64,000 bases of DNA from Tropicibacter sp. R16_0 (GCF_017743935.1 NZ_JAGHRE010000010.1:186001-250000), one strand, 5' to 3'; shown: positions 1-9,884, counted from the first letter of the stretch. A program made the numbers and translations. The notes: a model not told the origin generated them from the letters alone.

Positions 1-34
1 GGAAGCGGTTTGCCCCGACTGTCCACCAACTTGC

Positions 35-985
35 TCACGCTTGAAGCTCCATCGCATGTGTCAAAAGAGCTGCCTCCCAAGGGCGCAACGCAATACAGGC
101 CGTCTTGCCGTACCCATCGTCGGAACGCAGTTCAGGAAACAGCTCAAACAGTTCGTCCCGAACGGCTCCATCCAGTTCCGATAGGGTGTAGGCGCCGGGG
201 TGAAAGCTCTCGGTCGGGGCCCCTTCTGTAAAAATGATCTGATGCGCATCAAACAGCAGATGAAAGTATTCCACGTCTCCAGTGACCTCGGCCTTTCTGA
301 TCGACGATCCGTTCACTAGGCTTTTGGCCGGGACCAAAACCTGATCCTCTCCGAATAAGAGCTGGGCTTGCCAGCCCTGCAAAAACATCCGGTGTTGTGG
401 CGAAACGCTCAGGTCTCGCTCGGGCAGATCCGCGCCCAAAGAGCCAGGTTCAAAGACAACTGGGCGCTTACTTTCGTCAAATATGAGCTCTGCTGCTGAA
501 AGCTTGCGCGACCCGATCCATCGAACGGGTTCAGGGGCACCATCAAGCGTCTCTACCAGATCACCGGTGCTCAAATCTTCGACCGGAACCGAACCCTTGG
601 TGGTCTGAATTAACGTGCCCCGCGTAACGCAGATAAGCAAATTGACGACAACCGTGTCGGTGTCCGAATTGCCCCCCGATGTGCCAGTGACAGTGAAACT
701 GACAACCTGATCCGACCCCGTCGCCAAAACGGCGCCCCAATCCACCGTGAACGTGTAGGTGCCCGTGGTTTCGTTGAAATCCAGCGTTCCCAAAGTGGGG
801 TTGGACAGCGCTGAAAAGCTGTATCCATCCGTGGCTTCGCCCAATGACGCCCCAGAAAACAAGGAAACCACGTCAAAATCGCCGCTGACTGTCGTGGCAT
901 TCGACAAACTCAGATCCAGCGTCGCATCCCAAACGTCGACGCCGTTGGCGGTTTCACCGCCAACATCAGAGATGTTGTAACCCAT
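35..985 (-). CDS. Hint-domain protein with cadherin-like N-terminal part
   Basis: The 316-residue product has two parts. Residues 1 to about 118 are acidic, rich in T, S, D and G, and look like a bacterial cadherin/Ig-like repeat (for example LDFNETTGTYTFTVDW). From Cys119 (CVTRGTLIQT) a Hint module begins, with the usual VPVEDLSTGDLV and SPQHRM segments of the Hint_2 family common in Roseobacter exoproteins. Hint domains can self-cleave or self-splice; whether this one is active cannot be told from sequence. I chose ATG at 985, with a weak AGG 6-8 bases upstream, over an in-frame GTG at 1006. No classical signal peptide is visible, which fits type I export as seen for RTX-like proteins. The family is clear but the role is unknown. 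Confidence 0.8.
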   Translation of the reverse strand: MGYNISDVGGETANGVDVWDATLDLSLSNATTVSGDFDVVSLFSGASLGEATDGYSFSALSNPTLGTLDFNETTGTYTFTVDWGAVLATGSDQVVSFTVTGTSGGNSDTDTVVVNLLICVTRGTLIQTTKGSVPVEDLSTGDLVETLDGAPEPVRWIGSRKLSAAELIFDESKRPVVFEPGSLGADLPERDLSVSPQHRMFLQGWQAQLLFGEDQVLVPAKSLVNGSSIRKAEVTGDVEYFHLLFDAHQIIFTEGAPTESFHPGAYTLSELDGAVRDELFELFPELRSDDGYGKTACIALRPWEAALLTHAMELQA

Positions 986-1206
986 CTTGAACCTGCTCGA
1001 TCGCACCTGTTTTCAGGCGCTGAATAGTGTTTTGTGGGTATAGAATACTCGAAACGCTCCAAGTTGTCATGCCGTCCTGGTTGGACTCAGCTTTTGCCCG
1101 CACAAATCATGCAAAATTACCGCAACCGGTCAGACAGCTCCTGCTACGTCATCGTTGCGAATACCACCCCCTCCACCCGATAGTCGCATTGAATCAGGAG
1201 GATCAG

Positions 1207-1491
1207 ATGGCACTGCAAGAAATCGCAAACCGTATTCAAGCGGGGCTGGGCGACAAGAGTTTTGACGGCTCGCTGAAATTCGACTGCGGCAACGATGGCG
1301 TGATCGTTCTGGCCGACAACACCGCCAGCACCCAGGACCGCGACACCGACTGCACCATCCGCATCAGCCAGGACAACCTGGTCAAGCTGCTCACCGGCAA
1401 GCTGAACCCGATGACGGGGGTGGCCATGGGCAAGCTCAAGATCTCGGGCAACATGGGCGTGGCAATGAAGCTGGGCTCTCTGCTCGGCTAA
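1207..1491 (+). CDS. SCP2 sterol-carrier domain protein
   Basis: This 94-residue product is a stand-alone SCP2 domain. It has an N-terminal helix, the strand segment FDCGNDGVIVLAD, CTIRISQDNLVKLLTGKLNP, then GKLKISGNMGVAMKLGSLL, typical of small bacterial SCP2 proteins that bind lipids or acyl-CoA. The start is the ATG at 1207 because an AGGAGG lies six bases before it; the reading frame is open further upstream but that part does not look coding. It appears monocistronic. The ligand is unknown. Confidence 0.85.
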   Translation: MALQEIANRIQAGLGDKSFDGSLKFDCGNDGVIVLADNTASTQDRDTDCTIRISQDNLVKLLTGKLNPMTGVAMGKLKISGNMGVAMKLGSLLG

Positions 1492-1510
1492 TCCGTTTTC
1501 AAGTAGTTCG

Positions 1511-1590
1511 GAGGGCTCCCGCCCTCGCGTCATGCCCTGACGGGCCCTTGCTCCGTTGGGCCGGGCGCCTCGCTGTCGCTCGGCGCCGTA
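1511..1590. repeat. GC-rich palindromic intergenic element, REP-like
   Basis: Between the SCP2 gene and the sulfotransferase gene lie nested GC-rich inverted repeats, including GGCGCC, a 12-base CGCTGTCGCT-containing spacer and GGCGCC. Such elements are common between convergent genes in Rhodobacteraceae. It may act as an mRNA 3' stabiliser or terminator for the two converging genes. No U-tract follows. Confidence 0.35.
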
Positions 1591-1660
1591 CCACAGAACG
1601 CCAGATCAGCGTCTTGGGGCCATGATGATTGGTGATGCCATCTGGTCTCAAATTGCGGTT

Positions 1661-2374
1661 TCAGATCTTCACTGCTTTCATCTTTTCATAGTAGGGCAAC
1701 GCCGCCCCCAGCACAGGCTGCAACTGCTCCGGCACCTCGGGCAACTCACCCTCTGGGCCTGCGAACCCGGTGCTGCGCCACACGGCGCCATACCAGTGTG
1801 ACGCCCACACCCCGTCCTGTGGGTGCCCACCCTGCGCCCAACTGAGCATGTTTGGGGAAAACGGCATGCCAATCGCGTCACACAACCGCTCCAGCATTCC
1901 AGCTGGATCGTCGCGGATGTCGCGACTGTCGATCACGACCGGATCCCCGCCCCAGCCCTGAACTTCATCAAACAGCTCGGCCTGTTGACGGAACCCGATG
2001 TCATTCAGCGTTGGGTTCTCGCGTTTCGCGCCATAACTGGCAATCACACGCGCCGGATGACGGATGAGGAACACATTACGCACATCGCGCATCCAATCAC
2101 GCGGCACGCCCGGGATCATGTGCTGCGTCATGTGCTTCTGGTACCAGAACGGGCGCGCCCCAGGCGTCGGGCCAATCAAGACGTCAGCCACGTCGGCGGG
2201 GTCTTGCGATTGCGACGCCAGGATCTCTTCGCGCATGGGGTGATCGAGCCCGGTCATCCACAGATAGGCCGCGTAAAACGGCTCGTCCACGACGGCGCAA
2301 TCGGCGCGTGCACCAAAGCTGTACATCATGGCCGTCGAAAGGTTCCGCGGCCCCGACCACATCGCAATACGCAT
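1661..2374 (-). CDS. Sulfotransferase-like protein (Sulfotransfer_5 type)
   Basis: The 237-residue product begins MRIAMWSGPRNLSTAMMYSF, a P-loop-like 5'-phosphosulfate-binding motif. It continues with DEPFYAAYL and a second motif VFLIRHPARVIASY that resembles the 3'-phosphate-binding segment of sulfotransferases. This is the small soluble family also found fused to plant branched-chain aminotransferase-like proteins. I chose ATG at 2374, with GAGGGC upstream, because the upstream in-frame extension (to 2500) has no recognisable content. The substrate is unknown. It is divergent from the methyltransferase gene that follows. Confidence 0.8.
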   Translation of the reverse strand: MRIAMWSGPRNLSTAMMYSFGARADCAVVDEPFYAAYLWMTGLDHPMREEILASQSQDPADVADVLIGPTPGARPFWYQKHMTQHMIPGVPRDWMRDVRNVFLIRHPARVIASYGAKRENPTLNDIGFRQQAELFDEVQGWGGDPVVIDSRDIRDDPAGMLERLCDAIGMPFSPNMLSWAQGGHPQDGVWASHWYGAVWRSTGFAGPEGELPEVPEQLQPVLGAALPYYEKMKAVKI

Positions 2375-2514
2375 TCTGCCCTCATTGATCCGTGTTTGCC
2401 TGTCGCCGCACCAAACGCCGAAAACCCGCGCAATGCAATCGGAATGCTTGAGCACCTTGACGGCCAGTCTACTTGCATCCCAACTGCAAGGCGCAATCAA
2501 AGGGGAACGCCGAC

Positions 2515-3153
2515 ATGCATAGGGATTTCTGGATCGACCGATGGGAAGAAAACCGCCTGGGTTGGCACAAGGAAGATGCGCATCCTTTGCTCGTTAGGTT
2601 CGTCGACGCGCACCCTTTGCCAAAGGGCAGCCGCATCTTTGTTCCGCTGTGCGGCAAGACACGCGACATCGGTTGGTTGCTGTCGCAGGGTCATCGCGTA
2701 GTCGCGGCCGAATTGAGCGAGATCGCCATCCGCCAGTTGTTCACCGAATTGCAAACGGAGCCAACCGTTCAGGAGTTGGGTTCTCTGAAGCGTTTCTCGG
2801 CACCTGGCCTGGATGCCTACGTTGGAGACGTCTTTGACCTGACCAAAGTACAAATCGGGACCGTCGACCTGATCCATGACCGTGCGGCCATGGTCGCCCT
2901 ACCCGATGACATGCGCGCCAGATATGTCTCGCACCTGGCAGAGATCACTGACAGGGCGCCCCAATTGGTGATTTCCTTTGACTATGATCAAGACCTGATT
3001 GCAGGTCCGCCATTTTCCGTCCCGCAATCCCAGATCAAAGCCCTGTATGGCGTTTCGTACCGAACCGCCCTGCTTTTTGAACAAGACATTGCAGGTGGAC
3101 TGAAAGGCGTTGCGCCAGCCAAGGAGCAGGCCTGGTTGATGGAGCCCCGGTAA
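2515..3153 (+). CDS. tpm: Thiopurine S-methyltransferase family protein
   Basis: The 212-residue product is a SAM-dependent methyltransferase of the TPMT family. The N-terminal WIDRWEENRLGWH motif, the SAM-binding FVPLCGKTRDIGWLLSQGH with the following acidic residue (VVAAELS), and DRAAMVALPDDMRARY are all in the usual order and the length is normal. Bacterial members methylate thiopurines and selenium or tellurium compounds; the physiological substrate here is unknown. The ATG at 2515 is preceded by AAGGGGAA at good spacing. Confidence 0.88.
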   Translation: MHRDFWIDRWEENRLGWHKEDAHPLLVRFVDAHPLPKGSRIFVPLCGKTRDIGWLLSQGHRVVAAELSEIAIRQLFTELQTEPTVQELGSLKRFSAPGLDAYVGDVFDLTKVQIGTVDLIHDRAAMVALPDDMRARYVSHLAEITDRAPQLVISFDYDQDLIAGPPFSVPQSQIKALYGVSYRTALLFEQDIAGGLKGVAPAKEQAWLMEPR

Positions 3154-3260
3154 CAATTCATCGAAAAACCTCACCCGCCCTCACCTCGTCGTGACATGAC
3201 ATGACAGTGACTTGCTGCGTGATAAATCGCCTGTCAGCTTATGCTCAAAGGAGATTTGCC

Positions 3261-3935
3261 ATGACACTGACTCACGATCTCAAATCTGACTTCAAGATGA
3301 TCGCGCTGGTGGTTCTGATTGCCACCGCTTCACTGTTGCGCGTTGGATCCGCCACTGCGGCGGGTAATGAAACGCTGACGGTCGCAGGTGGTTGTTTCTG
3401 GTGTGTCGAATCCGATTTTGAAAGTGTTCCAGGCGTGATCAAGGCCGTATCGGGTTATACCGGTGGCAGCGCCAAGGACCCAACTTACAAGCAAGTGACA
3501 GCAGGTGGCACAGGGCATTACGAGGCGGTTCAAATCACTTTCGATCCCGCCAAAGTCTCTCGCGAGCAGCTTTTGACCATGTTCTTCCGCTCGGTCGACC
3601 CCACCGACGCGGGTGGGCAGTTCTGTGATCGTGGTGATAGCTATCGAACTGCAATATTCGTCTCTAACTCGGGCGAGAAGGACCTGGCGGACAAGGTCAA
3701 AGCTGAAGCGCAAAGCGCGCTTGGCCAGAAGATCGTGACACCAATCCTGTCGGAAAGCACGTTCTATCCGGCCGAGGCGTATCATCAGGATTACTACAAG
3801 GGTTCGAAACTGGTCTTCACCCGTTTTGGCCCAAAACGCCAAGCCTCTGCCTACAAGGCCTATCGCAACGCCTGTGGCCGCGATCAGCGTGTGAAGCAGC
3901 TTTGGGGCAGTGATGCACCCTTTGTTGGAAGCTAA
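3261..3935 (+). CDS. msrA: Peptide-methionine (S)-S-oxide reductase, exported form
   Basis: The 224-residue product reduces methionine-S-sulfoxide in proteins. Residues 13-34 are a hydrophobic signal (MIALVVLIATASLL...ATAA), so the enzyme is probably periplasmic. GGCFWC at residues 43-48 gives the catalytic Cys45 with Cys48, followed by YTGGSAKDPTY, HYEAVQITFDP, the FFRSVDPT block and a C-terminal CGRDQR with a possible resolving cysteine. The ATG at 3261 has AAAGGAGA nine bases upstream. The stop codon overlaps that of the converging ribokinase gene by four bases. No msrB is seen nearby. Confidence 0.93.
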   Translation: MTLTHDLKSDFKMIALVVLIATASLLRVGSATAAGNETLTVAGGCFWCVESDFESVPGVIKAVSGYTGGSAKDPTYKQVTAGGTGHYEAVQITFDPAKVSREQLLTMFFRSVDPTDAGGQFCDRGDSYRTAIFVSNSGEKDLADKVKAEAQSALGQKIVTPILSESTFYPAEAYHQDYYKGSKLVFTRFGPKRQASAYKAYRNACGRDQRVKQLWGSDAPFVGS

Positions 3936-4804
3936 AGAATGGCGTCCTGGACGTCTTTGAGATCCGGGATCACATCTGCCGTGCCGTGCCGCGTGACCAT
4001 GATGGCTGCGGCACGCATTGCTTGACCAATGGCTTGCGGCATGGGCAAGCCCCGATCCATCCCCGCAAGCACGTAACCAGTAAATGTATCGCCTGCCCCG
4101 GTGGTATCCACCGCCTTGACCTTGAAGGCCGGAAAATCCTGCTGTTTGCCCGTGTTAGTGTCGAAAAGCCGCGCGCCCTTGGACCCCAGAGTGACAATAA
4201 CTTGTGCCACAGGCAGGGATGCGGGCGCCATTCCAGTGGCCTCTTGCAACTGCGCGGCTTCGACCTCGTTCAGGATAAGGAAGTCCAAGTAGGGCAGCAC
4301 CGCCCGAACTGCCTCCGCATCAAAGGGCGCAGCGGCATAGCAGACCTTCAGACCAAGATCGCGACCCATCTTGGCGGCGTCCACCTGAGCATTCGTTTCG
4401 TTTTGCAGAACAAGAGTATCCCCTGCCCCTGCCTGTGACAGAGCCTGCCCCAGCTGGTCCTGCGTAATCGCATGATTGGCGCCAGCCAACAGAATGATCT
4501 GATTTTCACCCGACGCCTCGACGGCGATGATCGCGTGGCCGGTTGGCGCCGAGACCTCGGCTATCTGGCGGGTGTCCACGCCGTATTCGGTCAGTCGCTC
4601 GACCGCCCAGCGTCCATCCGCACCCACGGCGCCGATGTGGCACACATGCGCCCCAGCCCGCGCTGCAGCGACGGACATATTGGCCCCCTTACCGCCCAGA
4701 AACTGCGAAAATTCTGTCGCGGCCAAGGTTTCCCCTGGGCCAGGCAGATGCGGCACGGCATAGACCATGTCCGCATTGATCGAGCCCAGGTTCCAGATCG
4801 CCAT
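3932..4804 (-). CDS. rbsK: Ribokinase-type sugar kinase (PfkB family)
   Basis: The 290-residue product has the PfkB fold: N-terminal NLGSINADMVY, the signature GGKGANMSVAAARAG near residue 38, and the C-terminal DTTGAGDTFTGYVLAG near residue 235 with the catalytic Asp. The N-terminal motif fits ribokinase, phosphorylating ribose or a related sugar with ATP. No transporter or regulator for ribose is adjacent, so the substrate assignment is only probable. It lies three bases downstream of maeB on the same strand and is probably co-transcribed with it. Confidence 0.82.
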   Translation of the reverse strand: MAIWNLGSINADMVYAVPHLPGPGETLAATEFSQFLGGKGANMSVAAARAGAHVCHIGAVGADGRWAVERLTEYGVDTRQIAEVSAPTGHAIIAVEASGENQIILLAGANHAITQDQLGQALSQAGAGDTLVLQNETNAQVDAAKMGRDLGLKVCYAAAPFDAEAVRAVLPYLDFLILNEVEAAQLQEATGMAPASLPVAQVIVTLGSKGARLFDTNTGKQQDFPAFKVKAVDTTGAGDTFTGYVLAGMDRGLPMPQAIGQAMRAAAIMVTRHGTADVIPDLKDVQDAIL

Positions 4805-4807
4805 GGC

Positions 4808-7063
4808 TTACCCGATATCGCAAGCGGCCAGGATGGCCATGTTCAGGATGTCGTTTGCCGTCGAGCCAGTCGAGCAAATCTGGATCGGCTTGTCGACACC
4901 GGACAGGATCGGGCCAATCACGGTCGCCCCACCCATTTCCTGCATCAACTTGGTCGAAATGCTGGCCGAGTGGCGCGCAGGCACGATCAGGATGTTCGCC
5001 GGTCCAGTCAGGCGCGAGAAGGGATACGCCTCTTGCTGATGTTCATTCAATGCCACGTCGACGGTCATCTCGCCTTCGTATTCGAAATCAACGCCACGCT
5101 GATCCAGAACCGACGGCGCGATGTGCATCTTCTCGGCGCGTTCCGAAACCGGATAACCAAAGGTCGAGAAGCTGACAAATGCCACGCGCGGGTCCAAGCC
5201 CATGTGTCGTGCAACCTCAGCCGCGCGCTCGGCAATGTCTGCAAGGTTGTTTTCATCCGGCCACTCATGCACCAGCGTATCGCCAATCAAGACAATCCGA
5301 CCCTTATGCAACAATGCTGTCACACCTGCAGCACCGTGAGCAGCATCAGCATCAAACACGTGGTTGATCCGATCCAGACAGTGCGCTGACTTACGCGTGG
5401 CCCCGGTCACCAGGCCATCGCCGTGCCCATGCGCCAGCATCAGTGACGAGAATACATGCCGGTCACGCGCGGCCAGACGATGGATGTCCTTGCCGTCGAA
5501 ACCCTTACGTTGCAGGCGTTTGTAAAGGAAATTCTTATAGGTATCGAGGTGCATGGTGTTGGCGGCATTCACAACCTCCAATTCACGCACGGCGTCACCC
5601 AAGCCAGCGGCCTCAAGCTTTTCTTTGACGTCATCCTGTCGACCAACGACCAAAGCCTTACCAAAGCCCGAGCGCTGATACATCACCGCCGCACGCAACA
5701 CGCGGGGATCGTCTCCCTCGGCAAAGATCATCCGGCTTTGAGCTTGGCGCGCACGGGCGTTCAGGCCGCGCAGAATGCTCGCGGTCGGATCCATCCGCGA
5801 TTTCAGGCTCAGCTCATAAGCATCCATGTCGATGATCGGACGGCGCGCCGCGCCAGTATCCATACCTGCACGCGCAACGGCAGGTGGAATACGATAGATC
5901 AGACGCGGGTCAAATGGCGTCGGGATGATGTAATCGCGACCAAAGGTCAGCGACTTGCCATAGGCCATCGCCACCTCGTCCGGCACATCCTCGCGCGCGA
6001 GTTGCGCCAGAGCGTGGGCACAGGCGATCTTCATCTCGTCGTTGATGGCACGGGCATGAATGTCCAGCGCGCCGCGGAAAAGGTAGGGAAAGCCAAGAAC
6101 GTTGTTGACCTGGTTCGGATAATCCGACCGACCTGTCGCCACGATGGCATCTACGCGCACCTCATGCGCTTCTTCTGGCGTGATCTCGGGATCGGGGTTT
6201 GCCATGGCAAAGATCACCGGGTTGTCAGCCATCGCGGCAACCATGTCCTGCGTGACCGCGCCCTTGACGGACACACCCAGGAATACGTCCGCGCCTTTCA
6301 TGGCCTCTTCCAAGGTGCGCAACTCAGTGGTGATGGCATGGGCCGATTTCCACTGGTTCATGCCCTCGGTCCGGCCCTGATAAATCACACCTTTGGTGTC
6401 GCAGACGATACAGTTCTCATGCCGCGCGCCCATCGCCTTGAGCAGTTCGATACACGCGATACCCGCCGCACCCGCACCGTTCAGAACAATTTTGACGTCT
6501 TCGATCTTTTTGCCCGAAATGTGCAGCGCGTTGATCAGCCCCGCTGCACAAATCACCGCCGTCCCGTGCTGGTCATCGTGAAAGACAGGAATGTCCATCT
6601 CTTCTTTCAGGCGCTGCTCGATGATGAAGCACTCAGGCGCTTTGATATCTTCGAGGTTGATACCGCCAAAGGTCGGCCCCATAAGCCTGACCGCGTTGAT
6701 GAACGCGTCGGTGTCCTCGGTGTCCAGCTCGATATCGATCGAGTTCACGTCGGCGAACCGTTTGAACAGGACCGATTTGCCCTCCATCACCGGTTTTGAG
6801 CCCAGCGCGCCCAGGTTCCCAAGCCCCAAAACGGCCGTACCGTTCGAGATCACCGCAACAAGGTTGCCCTTGTTAGTGTAATCATAGGCTGTTTCCGGGT
6901 TCGCCGCGATGGCTTCGCATGGAACCGCAACACCGGGAGAGTAAGCCAACGACAGATCGCGCTGTGTGGTCATTGGGACCGTGGCCTGCACCTCCCACTT
7001 GCCGGGGGTCGGGTCCAGGTGAAAGGCCAGCGCCTCTTGATCAGTAATTTTCGCTTTAGGCAT
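4808..7063 (-). CDS. maeB: NADP-dependent malic enzyme with C-terminal phosphotransacetylase-like domain
   Basis: The 751-residue product matches the long MaeB type. Residues 1 to about 430 are the malic enzyme: substrate region YTNKGNLVAVISNGTAVLG, the FHDDQHGTA motif, and the NADP-binding VLNGAGAAGIACIELL. The remainder is a phosphotransacetylase-like domain (MIFAEGDDPRVLRAAVMY ... FEYEGEMTVDVALNEH), thought to be regulatory by acetyl-CoA. It converts malate to pyruvate with CO2 and NADPH. I chose ATG at 7063 (MPKAKITDQEALAFH) because the family aligns from there; the longer in-frame start at 7249 would overlap mutS. It is divergent from mutS with a 142-base shared promoter region. Confidence 0.95.
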   Translation of the reverse strand: MPKAKITDQEALAFHLDPTPGKWEVQATVPMTTQRDLSLAYSPGVAVPCEAIAANPETAYDYTNKGNLVAVISNGTAVLGLGNLGALGSKPVMEGKSVLFKRFADVNSIDIELDTEDTDAFINAVRLMGPTFGGINLEDIKAPECFIIEQRLKEEMDIPVFHDDQHGTAVICAAGLINALHISGKKIEDVKIVLNGAGAAGIACIELLKAMGARHENCIVCDTKGVIYQGRTEGMNQWKSAHAITTELRTLEEAMKGADVFLGVSVKGAVTQDMVAAMADNPVIFAMANPDPEITPEEAHEVRVDAIVATGRSDYPNQVNNVLGFPYLFRGALDIHARAINDEMKIACAHALAQLAREDVPDEVAMAYGKSLTFGRDYIIPTPFDPRLIYRIPPAVARAGMDTGAARRPIIDMDAYELSLKSRMDPTASILRGLNARARQAQSRMIFAEGDDPRVLRAAVMYQRSGFGKALVVGRQDDVKEKLEAAGLGDAVRELEVVNAANTMHLDTYKNFLYKRLQRKGFDGKDIHRLAARDRHVFSSLMLAHGHGDGLVTGATRKSAHCLDRINHVFDADAAHGAAGVTALLHKGRIVLIGDTLVHEWPDENNLADIAERAAEVARHMGLDPRVAFVSFSTFGYPVSERAEKMHIAPSVLDQRGVDFEYEGEMTVDVALNEHQQEAYPFSRLTGPANILIVPARHSASISTKLMQEMGGATVIGPILSGVDKPIQICSTGSTANDILNMAILAACDIG

Positions 7064-7205
7064 CGGATCGGTCGTTCTTTTTACAGTTCGGGCTTTTCGC
7101 CTCATAGCGCAGGCAGCAACCAGTCTCAACGACAATGCGTTTTCGACTTTCACCAGACTGGACGGATTTGTAAGGTCCCGCTCGGTCCAGTCGGAGAAAG
7201 AACAC

Positions 7206-9839
7206 GTGTCCACTGTCACACCCATGATGGCGCAATACCTCGAAATCAAAGAGGCGCACGCCGACGCCCTGCTGTTTTATCGCATGGGTGATTTCTACGA
7301 GATGTTCTTTGACGACGCAGTCGACGCGGCACAGGCACTCGATATCGCGCTGACCAAACGTGGCAAACACAATGGCAATGACATCCCGATGTGTGGCGTG
7401 CCTGTACATGCGGCCGAGGGGTATCTGTTGACCCTGATCCGCAAAGGATTCCGTGTCGCCGTTTGCGAACAGATGGAAAGCCCGGCTGAAGCCAAGAAAA
7501 GAGGCTCTAAATCGGTGGTTCGGCGCGATGTTGTGCGTCTGGTAACCCCCGGAACCCTAACCGAGGATGCTCTGCTAGAGGCACGCCGCCACAACTTTTT
7601 GGTGGCCTATGCCGAGGTGCGCGACAGCGCCGCGCTGGCATGGGCCGACATTTCGACCGGTGCGTTCCACGTCATGACCGTTTCAAAACAACGGTTGGGC
7701 CCCGAATTGGCGCGCCTTGCGCCGTCCGAGCTGTTGGTGGTGGACGAACCGGTGTTTCAAACCCTGCGGCCATTGGCAGATGATTTCAAAATCCCGCTGA
7801 CACCGATGGGCAAAGCCAGCTTTGACAGCACCGGTGCCGAAAAGCGTCTGCAAGAGCTGTTCAAGGTCAGTTCTTTGGACGGGTTCGGCAAATTCTCGCG
7901 ACCCGAATTGGCGGCCATGGGCGCTCTGGTCGACTATCTTGAGATCACGCAAAAGGGCAAGCTGCCGCTGCTGTTGCCTCCCGAACAAGACAGCGAAGAC
8001 CGCGTGATGCAAATTGATGCGGCCACACGACGCAATTTGGAACTCACCCGTTCGCTCAGCGGCGACAAGTTCGGATCGCTGCTGTCGGTGATTGATCGCA
8101 CCGTGACACCCGGCGGTGGACGTTTGCTGGAACAACGGATTTCCAGCCCCTCGCGCAAACTCGACACGATCCATGCGCGCCTGGCTGCCCTGGATTTCTG
8201 CGTCGAACAACCCTCACTGTCGGAACAATTGCGCGACGCCCTGCGCAAAGCCCCCGATCTGGACCGCGCCCTGTCTCGACTGGCCCTGGACCGAGGCGGC
8301 CCGCGGGATCTGGCCGCCATCCGCAATGGGTTGATTCAGGCCGAGCAGATTGCCGTGTCGACCGATGACATCGAACTGCCGGATCTGATGGTCCACGCGA
8401 CCGCCAACTTGCGTGGTTTCGATGATCTTCTTGGGTTGCTTGATGCCGCGCTTGTGGCTGAACCCCCGCTGCTGGCTCGTGACGGCGGGTTCATTGCACC
8501 CGGCTTTGACGCTGAACTGGACGAAGCCCGCACGCTGCGTGACGAAGGCCGGTCGGTCATCGCCGGTTTTCAACAGAAGTATGCCGAACAAACCGGCATC
8601 ACTTCGTTGAAGATCAAGCACAACAATGTGCTGGGATACTTCATCGAAACCACGGCGACGCATGCCGACAAGATGCTTAGTGCACCGTTGTCCGAGACCT
8701 ACATTCACCGCCAAACTACAGCCAATCAGGTTCGGTTCACCACAGTTGAGTTAAGCGAGATTGAAACACGTATCCTGAATGCCGGGAACCTGGCGCTTGA
8801 GATCGAAAAGCGGCTCTATCAAAGACTTTCTGACGATGTTTTAGCTCAGGCCCCCCTGCTCAACCAAGCCGCACGTGGTTTGGCAGAACTGGATTTAGCC
8901 ACATCCCTGGCAGATCTGGCGCGGGGCGAAAACTGGTGCCGCCCGACCGTCGACAACACTCGATCGTTTAACATAACCGGGGGCCGGCATCCGGTTGTTG
9001 AACGCGCCCTACAACAACAGTCCGGTGACGCCTTCATCGCCAACGACTGTGATCTGACGGCAAACGGCGGCGCCGCGGTCTGGCTTTTGACTGGCCCCAA
9101 CATGGCGGGTAAATCGACATTCCTGCGCCAAAACGCCTTGATCGCGCTGCTGGCCCAGATGGGCAGCTATGTACCCGCAGAAAGCGCAGAAATCGGATTG
9201 GTCAGCCAATTGTTCAGCCGGGTCGGTGCTTCAGACGATTTGGCACGCGGACGCTCGACGTTCATGGTCGAGATGGTGGAAACCGCCGCGATCCTCAATC
9301 AAGCTGACGAGCGTGCATTGGTGATCCTGGACGAAATCGGCCGCGGCACGGCGACTTATGACGGCTTGTCGATAGCTTGGGCAACCTTGGAACATCTGCA
9401 TGCCACAAATAGCTGCCGCGCCCTATTTGCCACGCATTATCATGAGCTTACGGCATTGGCAGGCAGTTTGAAAGGCGTAGACAACGCCACTGTCGCCGTC
9501 AAGGAATGGGAAGGCGAAGTCATCTTTCTGCACGAGGTTCGCAAAGGCGCTGCGGATCGGTCTTACGGTGTTCAGGTCGCTCAGCTCGCCGGCCTTCCGC
9601 CATCAGTCGTGGAACGCGCCCGAGTTGTATTGGACCAACTGGAACAGAACGAACGCGAGGGCGGCAAGCAAAAGGCGCTGATCGACGATCTGCCGCTATT
9701 CTCGGCCGCACCACCGCCGCCGCCTGCCCCAAAAGCCTCGGCTTTGGATGGCATGCTTGACGATATCCACCCCGATGAGCTCAGCCCACGCGAGGCGCTT
9801 GATCTGATCTACAAACTGAAAGAAGCGGCCAAGTCCTGA
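7206..9839 (+). CDS. mutS: DNA mismatch repair protein MutS
   Basis: The 877-residue product recognises mispaired bases and starts methyl-independent mismatch repair. The mismatch-binding Phe-X-Glu is in FYRMGDFYEMFFDDA near the N-terminus. The ABC-type ATPase has Walker A GPNMAGKSTFLRQNA near residue 630, then the GRSTFMVEM signature, Walker B LVILDEIGRGTATYDG, and the ATHYHELT motif. The start is probably GTG at 7206, with GGAG about nine bases upstream; ATG at 7224 is possible. A proline-rich linker (APPPPPAPKA) precedes the C-terminal helices. The gene is complete. Confidence 0.97.
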   Translation: MSTVTPMMAQYLEIKEAHADALLFYRMGDFYEMFFDDAVDAAQALDIALTKRGKHNGNDIPMCGVPVHAAEGYLLTLIRKGFRVAVCEQMESPAEAKKRGSKSVVRRDVVRLVTPGTLTEDALLEARRHNFLVAYAEVRDSAALAWADISTGAFHVMTVSKQRLGPELARLAPSELLVVDEPVFQTLRPLADDFKIPLTPMGKASFDSTGAEKRLQELFKVSSLDGFGKFSRPELAAMGALVDYLEITQKGKLPLLLPPEQDSEDRVMQIDAATRRNLELTRSLSGDKFGSLLSVIDRTVTPGGGRLLEQRISSPSRKLDTIHARLAALDFCVEQPSLSEQLRDALRKAPDLDRALSRLALDRGGPRDLAAIRNGLIQAEQIAVSTDDIELPDLMVHATANLRGFDDLLGLLDAALVAEPPLLARDGGFIAPGFDAELDEARTLRDEGRSVIAGFQQKYAEQTGITSLKIKHNNVLGYFIETTATHADKMLSAPLSETYIHRQTTANQVRFTTVELSEIETRILNAGNLALEIEKRLYQRLSDDVLAQAPLLNQAARGLAELDLATSLADLARGENWCRPTVDNTRSFNITGGRHPVVERALQQQSGDAFIANDCDLTANGGAAVWLLTGPNMAGKSTFLRQNALIALLAQMGSYVPAESAEIGLVSQLFSRVGASDDLARGRSTFMVEMVETAAILNQADERALVILDEIGRGTATYDGLSIAWATLEHLHATNSCRALFATHYHELTALAGSLKGVDNATVAVKEWEGEVIFLHEVRKGAADRSYGVQVAQLAGLPPSVVERARVVLDQLEQNEREGGKQKALIDDLPLFSAAPPPPPAPKASALDGMLDDIHPDELSPREALDLIYKLKEAAKS

Positions 9840-9857
9840 CCGCTTCTTCATCTTTTT
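9822..9857 (+). terminator. Weak intrinsic terminator at the end of mutS
   Basis: GAAGCGG at 9822-9828 pairs with CCGCTTC at 9840-9846, followed by TTCATCTTTTTC. The stem includes the last mutS codons and its stop, and the 3' tract is interrupted, so efficiency is uncertain. Confidence 0.45.
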
Positions 9858-9884
9858 CAAAATACTCTCGCCGAAGGCGAAATA

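Noticed and set aside
5456-6799. Long ORF opposite maeB, with a similar one at 4472-5389
   Set aside because: Both are shadows of maeB and rbsK on the other strand; residues are Arg/His-rich and no domain is visible.
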